A DNA stretch of 11,847 nucleotides. It comes from Singulisphaera sp. GP187 (lineage in GTDB: Bacteria > Planctomycetota > Phycisphaerae > Phycisphaerales > SM1A02). Below, piece by piece: positions 7,564 to 11,847 of the stretch. Location: positions 1-11,847 of the forward strand of contig CAMDEL010000030.1 in the NCBI GenBank assembly GCA_945896765.1, in the 5' to 3' direction. Both the position numbers and the translations under genes were made by a program. Position 1 is the stretch's first letter; every line of letters starts with the position of its first letter. The notes below the pieces were generated by a model. The model was not told the origin of the DNA. It saw only the letters and a program-made list of their open reading frames with translations, and did no database searches.

Positions 7564-8163
7564 ATGGCACGCTATACAGGTCCTAAAGTCAAACTCTCCC
7601 GTCGCGTTGGTGTTCCGATTGCGGACATCCCGAAGCACACCGCAAAGCGACAATTGACGCCTCCTGGCATGCACGGCTTCCGCGGAAAGCGCGCAAAGCC
7701 ATACGGCATTCGCAAGGATGAAAAGCAGAAGCTGCGTTATCACTACAGCGTGCTCGAACGACAATTCCGCCGCTACCTCGCCGAGGCAGGTCGCAGCAAG
7801 GGCAACACTGGCGAAGTGTTGCTTCAGAATCTTGAACGCCGATTGGACAACTTGGTCCGACGCGCTGGATTTGCCCGAACGATTTGGGCAGCTCGTCAAA
7901 TCGTGGTTCACGGACATGTCTTGGTCAATGGCCGCAAGGTTGATCGACCGTCATATGCGTGCGAACCAGGCATGGTCATCACAATGCGTGATGGTCTTCA
8001 TAAACTCGTTCGCGAGAATATGGAAAGCCTCGCAGGACACGTCGTTCCAGGTTGGATCGAAGTCAATCCCGCAGAGTTGGCCGTCAAGGTGTTGGCGACC
8101 CCCTCGTCCGAACAAATACCATTCGACGTGAACACCAATCTCATTGTCGAATTCTATCGCTGA
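7564..8163 (+). CDS. rpsD: 30S ribosomal protein S4
   Basis: A complete 199-residue S4, which binds 16S rRNA early in 30S assembly and helps in decoding accuracy. It begins MARYTGPKVKLSRR and has the family features in order: KRQLTPPGMHGFRGKR (29-44), QKLRYHYSVLERQFRRY, then the S4 RNA-binding domain (about 90-150, with RRLDNLVRRAGFA, ARQIVVHGHVLVNG and PGMVI), ending in LIVEFYR. The N-terminus has no CxxC zinc ligands, so it is the zinc-free type. In many bacteria rpsD lies in the alpha operon with rpsM, rpsK, rpoA and rplQ or is autoregulated through its leader; here it stands alone between its own promoter and a terminator, with almost no leader for such control. Confidence 0.97.
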   Translation: MARYTGPKVKLSRRVGVPIADIPKHTAKRQLTPPGMHGFRGKRAKPYGIRKDEKQKLRYHYSVLERQFRRYLAEAGRSKGNTGEVLLQNLERRLDNLVRRAGFARTIWAARQIVVHGHVLVNGRKVDRPSYACEPGMVITMRDGLHKLVRENMESLAGHVVPGWIEVNPAELAVKVLATPSSEQIPFDVNTNLIVEFYR

Positions 8164-8185
8164 TCGTGTGAAGTTTGATTTATAG

Positions 8186-8220
8186 AACGCGCGGACGAAC
8201 AACGTCCGCGCGTTTTTTTT
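8186..8220 (+). terminator. Rho-independent terminator after rpsD
   Basis: A perfect 12-bp stem (arms 8186-8197 and 8203-8214), rich in G+C with a 5-base AACAA loop, runs into eight T residues (8213-8220). It begins 22 bases after the rpsD stop and separates rpsD from the next transcription unit. Confidence 0.95.
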
Positions 8221-8286
8221 ATAACAACAGATAGAATCGACCTACAGAACAACCGAAACGCATAAAAGAATTACAGGGAACCCATC

Positions 8287-10272
8287 ATGTTAAAATTTTT
8301 CCGAAAAAACGAAACTGTATCGCGTTGGATCTTGATCATCGGAATGACATTCCTGATGGTCTCTTGGCTGGTCTTTGACAAGAGCAGTTCATTCTTGACG
8401 GAGCTCTTGATCGGCCGAGCAACATGGGCGACCACGATCGATGGCGTGACTGTTACCGAAGCAGATCAAGCAAGATTGCAGCAAGAAGTACGCGTCATAG
8501 GAATGCTCGGCGATCCGACCGTTCGTGCGCTTGGGCTGGAAAAAGATCCGATCCACTGGTATTTGCTGACGCTCGAAGCAGAGCGCGCGGGTCTTGTCGG
8601 CGGCGCTGCAGATGGACAAGCTCGATTGGCGGCGATGGCAGCTGCAAACAAAGTTCCGGAGATGAACTTGATTGCGGGACTTTGCCGCGAAGGCGGACAA
8701 ACGCCAACCGAAGTCTTCGAGACGATTGCGAAACTCAACGGCGTTCTTCGATATGTGAACCTTGTCACGAGTGGTCCGGCTCGCTTGTCTGCTCCGCGAC
8801 TCGAACAATCTGCTGCTGCATTGTTGGCCGCAGTCTCTGGCGAACTCGTTGTCCTCGATGGCGTGAAGTCAAAGGTCGAAGTCGAAACTCCAACCGAAGC
8901 TGCACTTCAAGAACAACTCACTGCATATGGCGCAGTCGCAGCGGGCGAAGGGAAATTTGGCTTTGGATATCGCATCTCAGACCGAGTCAAGATGGAATGG
9001 CTCATGATCCCAGTCGCATCGATCTCAACTCTTGTCGAACAGAGCCCTGCTCTATCCAACATCGAGCTGCGAAAGTATTGGATGGAACATCAGCTCGAGT
9101 TTCCAGTGACTGCGCTTTCTAGCACTGCCGAAGCGGCATCTTTCGACGGATCGCGCGATGCGGTCAAAGCCAAAGTTTTGACTGCAACACTTGCCGAAAA
9201 AAGCAAGGAAATCTCCAAGTTCATGTCAGATCGCATGCAGTTGTCGATGCGCGGGATGCCGCAAGTCAACGGCTATTACACATTGCCAGCTGATTGGGTT
9301 GCGAAACAGTTTCCGCTCACACAACTTGCGGCAGAAGTTGCACAGAAATTCACAATACCAGTTCCAACAATGTCGACGAGTGGCGAAAATTGGACTTCAC
9401 CGAAAGATGTCGCTGCAATTCCTGGCTTGGGAACTGCGACCACGACTCGCTTCGGCGCACAACCGGTGAATGCTGGGCAACTCGTCGAAGCGCTGCGTGA
9501 ATTCGGTGCAAAGACAACTCTGATTGCACAGATCGGCGTCACCAGCCCAGTCCTGCAAGACGCTGCTGGTGATCTGTTCGTATTCCGCGTGACTGAGGTT
9601 GAAGCATCACATGCACCAACATCAGTTGACATTGTGCGCGATGCGTTGATCGCCGACGTAAATCGTTTGCATCGATATGAGAAGTTGGTTGGGATGACTT
9701 CCGAGATTCAACGCGAGGCATTCGATCAAGGTTTGGGTGCACTTGCAACGACATACGGCACTTCGGTCGAGCAATATCGCGATCTTCGTCAAGGCGAAAA
9801 GCAATTCCTGCAATATGGAATGAAAATCCCAGGACAATTGCCGATTTTGGGTTCGGATGCAGCGGTTGTCAAAGCAGTTGTGGAACGCGCGATGAGCCTT
9901 CCAACTGGTGGGACACAAATCTCTGACATGCCCGTCTCAGAACGGACCCTTGTCCTTCCAGCCCCAGAGAAACTTGCGATGGTCGTCGTTCGCATTGACA
10001 GCATCACACAAATGACTCGCGGCGATATTCCCGCGCTTGTCATGAACCAACGATTCCGGTCTGTGGTGGCATCGGATCAAGCCACGGGAAGTCCGCAAGA
10101 TCTTTTCACGGTCGAAGCGCTCATCGCTCGCAATGGTTTCACGCTTGCGAATCCTGTGAAGGCAAAGGATGGTGAAGGCGCCGATGCTGATGATGCTGAT
10201 GATGCGGATGGCGCGGATGGCGCGGATGGCAAGAAAGATGCACCTGTCGCACCTGCCAAGGCCGGTCAATGA
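8287..10272 (+). CDS. Membrane-anchored SurA/PpiD-like protein with no recognisable PPIase motif
   Basis: A 661-residue protein: a short basic start (MLKFFRKN), one membrane segment (about 14-30), then a large domain expected on the outer face of the cytoplasmic membrane. The first 180 residues resemble the helical chaperone domain of SurA/PpiD. The segment VKMEWLMIPVASI through ELRKYWMEHQLEF (about 235-273) copies the linker that leads into the parvulin domain in PpiD proteins, and LFVFRVTEVE with the following helix (about 430-465) resembles the end of such a domain. Between them I cannot see a parvulin signature, so isomerase activity is doubtful and a holdase role for exported proteins is an inference. 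The C-terminus is acidic and repetitive (residues 633-648), then Ala/Pro/Lys-rich. The ATG has a fair ribosome site (AGGGAA, 8275-8280). Its stop overlaps the next start as ATGA. Confidence 0.7.
   Translation: MLKFFRKNETVSRWILIIGMTFLMVSWLVFDKSSSFLTELLIGRATWATTIDGVTVTEADQARLQQEVRVIGMLGDPTVRALGLEKDPIHWYLLTLEAERAGLVGGAADGQARLAAMAAANKVPEMNLIAGLCREGGQTPTEVFETIAKLNGVLRYVNLVTSGPARLSAPRLEQSAAALLAAVSGELVVLDGVKSKVEVETPTEAALQEQLTAYGAVAAGEGKFGFGYRISDRVKMEWLMIPVASISTLVEQSPALSNIELRKYWMEHQLEFPVTALSSTAEAASFDGSRDAVKAKVLTATLAEKSKEISKFMSDRMQLSMRGMPQVNGYYTLPADWVAKQFPLTQLAAEVAQKFTIPVPTMSTSGENWTSPKDVAAIPGLGTATTTRFGAQPVNAGQLVEALREFGAKTTLIAQIGVTSPVLQDAAGDLFVFRVTEVEASHAPTSVDIVRDALIADVNRLHRYEKLVGMTSEIQREAFDQGLGALATTYGTSVEQYRDLRQGEKQFLQYGMKIPGQLPILGSDAAVVKAVVERAMSLPTGGTQISDMPVSERTLVLPAPEKLAMVVVRIDSITQMTRGDIPALVMNQRFRSVVASDQATGSPQDLFTVEALIARNGFTLANPVKAKDGEGADADDADDADGADGADGKKDAPVAPAKAGQ
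10183..10230 (+). repeat. In-frame 9-bp tandem repeat coding an Asp/Ala/Gly tail
   Basis: Five successive 9-base units: GATGCTGAT twice, GATGCGGAT once, GGCGCGGAT twice, then a partial GGC. In frame they code DAD, DAD, DAD, GAD, GAD, G near the C-terminus of the SurA/PpiD-like protein (residues 633-648). The graded units look like slippage followed by point change. Copy number may vary between strains. Confidence 0.85.
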
Positions 10273-10739
10273 GCGAACCGCTTCCAACGATTGCATACGA
10301 CCTCTTTGCGAAAATTGATTTTCGCGTTGCCACAGTATTGAGTGCGGAGGCGCATCCGAATGCTGACAAATTGCTAAAGATTCGTCTTGATGATGGAACT
10401 CCAGAAGGTCGTCAAGTCTGCGCTGGAATCAAAGCGTGGTATGACCCAACGACTCTCATCGGCAAGCAAGTGATTATCGTGGCCAACTTGGAACCACGCC
10501 AATTGCGCGGAGAAATCAGCGCGGGAATGATTCTTGCTGCGAGCGACTTGAAGGAACTTGCTGTTGTGACGCCTGACGTTGCGGCGGTGGCGGCTGATGG
10601 ACAAGCGCCAGCAGCGGCGGCGGTGGCGCCTGCAGCAGCACTTGCAGCAGCCCCGGCGGCGAAACCTGGTCCAGATGAACGCAATGTTGTTCTGCTGACG
10701 GTTGAAAAGCCAGTCAAAGCTGGTTCCAAAGTCAGTTGA
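10269..10739 (+). CDS. tRNA-binding protein, MetRS beta-chain-like (MetG C-terminal OB fold)
   Basis: A 156-residue stand-alone OB-fold protein matching the C-terminal tRNA-binding domain of methionyl-tRNA synthetase and its free relatives. Visible motifs are YDLFAKIDFRVATVLSAE (10-27), HPNADKLLKIRLDDG (29-43), RQVCAGIKAWYDP (48-60), GKQVIIVANLEPRQLRG (65-81), SAGMILAAS (84-92), and VVLLTVEKPVKAGSKV (140-155). It should bind tRNA and may dock on a MetRS lacking this domain; that enzyme is not in view. A segment of about 28 residues (104-131), nearly all Ala with Pro and Val, is inserted before the last strand, where relatives have a tight turn. The start overlaps the stop of the previous gene (ATGA), so translation is probably coupled. 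The gene ends 16 bases before the oppositely oriented toxin gene, with no terminator visible. Confidence 0.85.
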   Translation: MSEPLPTIAYDLFAKIDFRVATVLSAEAHPNADKLLKIRLDDGTPEGRQVCAGIKAWYDPTTLIGKQVIIVANLEPRQLRGEISAGMILAASDLKELAVVTPDVAAVAADGQAPAAAAVAPAAALAAAPAAKPGPDERNVVLLTVEKPVKAGSKVS

Positions 10740-10740
10740 T

Positions 10741-10769
10741 TTAAGCCTGAACCCGTTAAGCCTGAACCG
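10741..10769. repeat. Tandem duplication of the vapC 3' end
   Basis: TTAAGCCTGAACCCG (10741-10755) is followed directly by TTAAGCCTGAACCG (10756-10769). On the minus strand the second copy codes the last residues and stop of VapC (V, Q, A, TAA), so the last codons and the stop are repeated just past the real stop. This duplicate fills nearly all of the 16-base gap to the convergent gene. Confidence 0.85.
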
Positions 10770-11178
10770 TAAGACGAATCGGCAAAACAGATACTCCCTC
10801 TTTTTTCGCAGCACTGCGAAGTTCGGCATCAAGCGACAATAGTGGACAACTGCAGCGAACGGCGAGTTCGAGATAACTCGCGTCATATGCTGTCAAACTA
10901 TATCGGTGCGCGATATCCAAAATCGCTTCAATCCTCAGTGCGCCCGAATGAGTTTCAAATGACCACGGGAGTGCAGCGAACTGCGCCGCTGCAAGACGAC
11001 TCTGCGATGCTCCAATTCGATCATTGCGAACAGATGTCGCAAGCGCATTGGTGACTTCATAAATCAAGAGACTCGGCGCATGCAAGAGATCCTCGTTCGT
11101 CATTGCATCGCATGCGACTTGCGAGCGCGGCTCAGCAAGAATAACCGCGACTGCCGCAGACGCATCAACAATAATCAT
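10756..11178 (-). CDS. vapC: VapC-like PIN-domain ribonuclease toxin
   Basis: A 140-residue PIN-domain protein, the toxin of a type II toxin-antitoxin pair; such toxins are Mg-dependent RNases, often cutting initiator tRNA or rRNA, and the target here is unknown. The four acidic positions are in place: Asp5 (MIIVDASA), Glu41 (LLIYEVTNAL), Asp99 (SLTAYDASYLELA) and Asp117 (LLSLDAEL). The length is usual for the family, and the active site looks intact. The ATG at 11178 is chosen because the PIN fold begins at once and the ATG overlaps the antitoxin stop by four bases (ATGA); longer in-frame versions would run through the antitoxin gene. Toxin after antitoxin in one unit is the standard order. 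It converges on the tRNA-binding gene. Confidence 0.9.
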   Translation of the reverse strand: MIIVDASAAVAVILAEPRSQVACDAMTNEDLLHAPSLLIYEVTNALATSVRNDRIGASQSRLAAAQFAALPWSFETHSGALRIEAILDIAHRYSLTAYDASYLELAVRCSCPLLSLDAELRSAAKKEGVSVLPIRLTVQA

Positions 11179-11450
11179 CGGCGCTGCGCCTTTGACTCGC
11201 GCATGGTTTCTTCGAACTGCTGCGTTGAAATCGCTTGTCCCGAACTGCGAAGCGATTTGCGATGTTCCATCAATGACTTTCGCCAATCGTTCTTGATTGG
11301 TTGCACGAGTTGGTCGTAACGATCCTTGCCCACAATGACTGCGATCCGTTCGCCTCGGCGCATCACGACGATTTCATCACCGCTTGCGGCCAATCGCAAG
11401 AGTTCAGAAAGACGCGTCTTTGCCTCGAATGATCCGACTTCATGCTTCAT
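11175..11450 (-). CDS. Phd/YefM-family antitoxin
   Basis: A 91-residue antitoxin. The N-terminal half has the Phd/YefM form: a short strand (HEVGSFEAK), a helix (TRLSELLRLAASGDEI), and the strand pair VVMRRGERIAVIVG (about 28-41), which dimerises to bind DNA. The charged C-terminal part (about 50-91) should wrap around and block the PIN toxin. In the family the dimer represses its own operon, more strongly with toxin bound. Phd/YefM antitoxins are found with several toxin types including VapC, so the pairing is normal. The ATG at 11450 has no Shine-Dalgarno sequence, and a candidate promoter ends only 6 bases upstream, so the mRNA may be leaderless. Confidence 0.9.
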   Translation of the reverse strand: MKHEVGSFEAKTRLSELLRLAASGDEIVVMRRGERIAVIVGKDRYDQLVQPIKNDWRKSLMEHRKSLRSSGQAISTQQFEETMRESKAQRR

Positions 11451-11451
11451 A

Positions 11452-11474
11452 CAACTAGTTTAATCAACCAGTTG
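11452..11474. promoter_or_regulatory. Candidate operator sites of the toxin-antitoxin operon
   Basis: Two similar near-palindromes lie 13 bases apart start to start: CAACTAGTTT (11452-11461, with a perfect 8-base palindrome AACTAGTT at 11453-11460) and CAACCAGTTG (11465-11474). The first overlaps the -10 box and the second lies in the spacer, a usual place for an autorepressor such as Phd. Binding is inferred from position and symmetry only. Confidence 0.45.
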
Positions 11475-11484
11475 GCAAAGTCAA
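11457..11484 (-). promoter_or_regulatory. Candidate promoter of the toxin-antitoxin operon
   Basis: On the minus strand: TTGACT (11484-11479, 5 of 6 to TTGACA), a 16-base spacer, and TAAACT (11462-11457, 4 of 6 to TATAAT). The -10 box ends 6 bases before the antitoxin ATG, the same distance as for the TATTCT boxes before lpxA and the OmpH-like gene. Confidence 0.5.
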
Positions 11485-11526
11485 GAAATCGCAGCCATTT
11501 TTCGTATCTCTCTTCAAAACAGCGGC

Positions 11527-11847
11527 TTATACCCCGACCGCAAGCGCGTCGCGGTCGCTCAGCGCTCCGCCGTCGGATCGAACCCGCACCGTGCCGTCGC
11601 GGCGCCATGAACGATCACAACGACCTGCGCCGCCATCTTGGCGAAGATCGCGAACAACAACGATTGTTGCAGAACGATCGAGCGTCACTTGCGAGACGCC
11701 GCACAAGTCGGCAAGCTCTGGCAAGAATGGCGCGAGCGTCCCATGTTGATCTGGAATGATCACCGCCGCATCGAGTGGATTGTCGATGCCAGTTGTCTTG
11801 GCAACTTCGATTGCTTTGGAGACTCCAGCGCATGCGATCATCACATC
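11527..11847 (-). CDS. Unrecognised protein, C-terminal part (5' end outside window)
   Basis: An open frame of 106 codons runs from the window edge to a TAA at 11529-11527. I do not recognise it. The first 65 or so visible residues look like a globular alpha/beta protein: a strand (DVMIACAGVS), a helix (KAIEVAKTTGI), then NPLDAAVIIPDQHG, LPELADLCGVSQVTL and a strand ATIVVVRDL. The last 35 residues are rich in Arg, Asp and Gly and come from much more G+C-rich DNA (about 69% over 11521-11640). They could be a true tail or read-through past a frameshift or insertion; the frame one base over continues for about 35 codons and ends near 11562. It is on the same strand as the toxin-antitoxin pair and 76 bases upstream of it. 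Confidence 0.5.
   Translation of the reverse strand, partial: DVMIACAGVSKAIEVAKTTGIDNPLDAAVIIPDQHGTLAPFLPELADLCGVSQVTLDRSATIVVVRDLRQDGGAGRCDRSWRRDGTVRVRSDGGALSDRDALAVGV

Noticed and set aside
8232..8237. TAGAAT as a -10 box for the SurA/PpiD-like gene
   Set aside because: Good hexamer, but no -35-like sequence at a usable distance because the terminator lies there; not listed as a feature, though the unit must start somewhere in this gap.
11575..11600. GGGTTCGATCC on the minus strand, resembling a tRNA T-loop
   Set aside because: The flanking bases do not form a five-pair T-stem and no acceptor, D or anticodon arms can be built around it.
1..11847. CRISPR array, insertion sequence, prophage or a new multi-gene defence system
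   Set aside because: No spaced repeats, transposase, integrase or phage genes seen; the only defence-like or mobile-type content is the ordinary two-gene toxin-antitoxin pair.

Overview
The window is a gene-dense stretch of about 50% G+C from a Gram-negative-type bacterium. I think a planctomycete, possibly of the Phycisphaerae, is most likely, but this is inference. The clues are a gene for lipid A synthesis (lpxA) together with Skp/OmpH-like and SurA/PpiD-like periplasmic chaperone genes, a stand-alone rpsD outside any ribosomal protein operon, very few Shine-Dalgarno sequences, and an unusually long amidophosphoribosyltransferase of the type I associate with Bacteroidota. No marker here proves the phylum.

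Left part, minus strand (1-3721): lipB (octanoyltransferase), lepA (elongation factor 4), then two tandem paralogous genes for exported OmpH/Skp-like proteins, the second cut by the window edge. Middle, plus strand (3756-7440): lpxA is divergent from lipB across about 34 bases, followed by a YycJ/WalJ-type metallo-beta-lactamase-fold hydrolase and a long-form purF. Next, rpsD (7564-8163) stands alone with a strong candidate promoter and a textbook intrinsic terminator. After the terminator comes a two-gene unit (8287-10739): a membrane-anchored PpiD/SurA-like protein and a small MetRS-beta-like tRNA-binding protein, joined by an ATGA stop/start overlap. Right part, minus strand (10756-11450): a type II toxin-antitoxin pair, Phd/YefM-like antitoxin then VapC-like PIN toxin, also with an ATGA overlap. 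The window ends in the C-terminal part of an unrecognised gene whose last 100 or so bases are far more G+C-rich than everything else.

Most of the content is housekeeping: translation (lepA, rpsD, tRNA-binding protein), cofactor and purine synthesis (lipB, purF) and envelope biogenesis (lpxA and the chaperones). I see no CRISPR array, transposon, prophage or obvious new multi-gene system. The most interesting signals are small: tandem Skp-like paralogs sharing a conserved module before the OmpH core; an identical decamer (GGCTATTCTT) placed exactly 5 bases before two start codons, which with the other promoters suggests leaderless or near-leaderless transcripts; an HxDxDH metal motif in the hydrolase; an Ala-rich insertion in the tRNA-binding protein; and a duplicated 3' end of the vapC gene.
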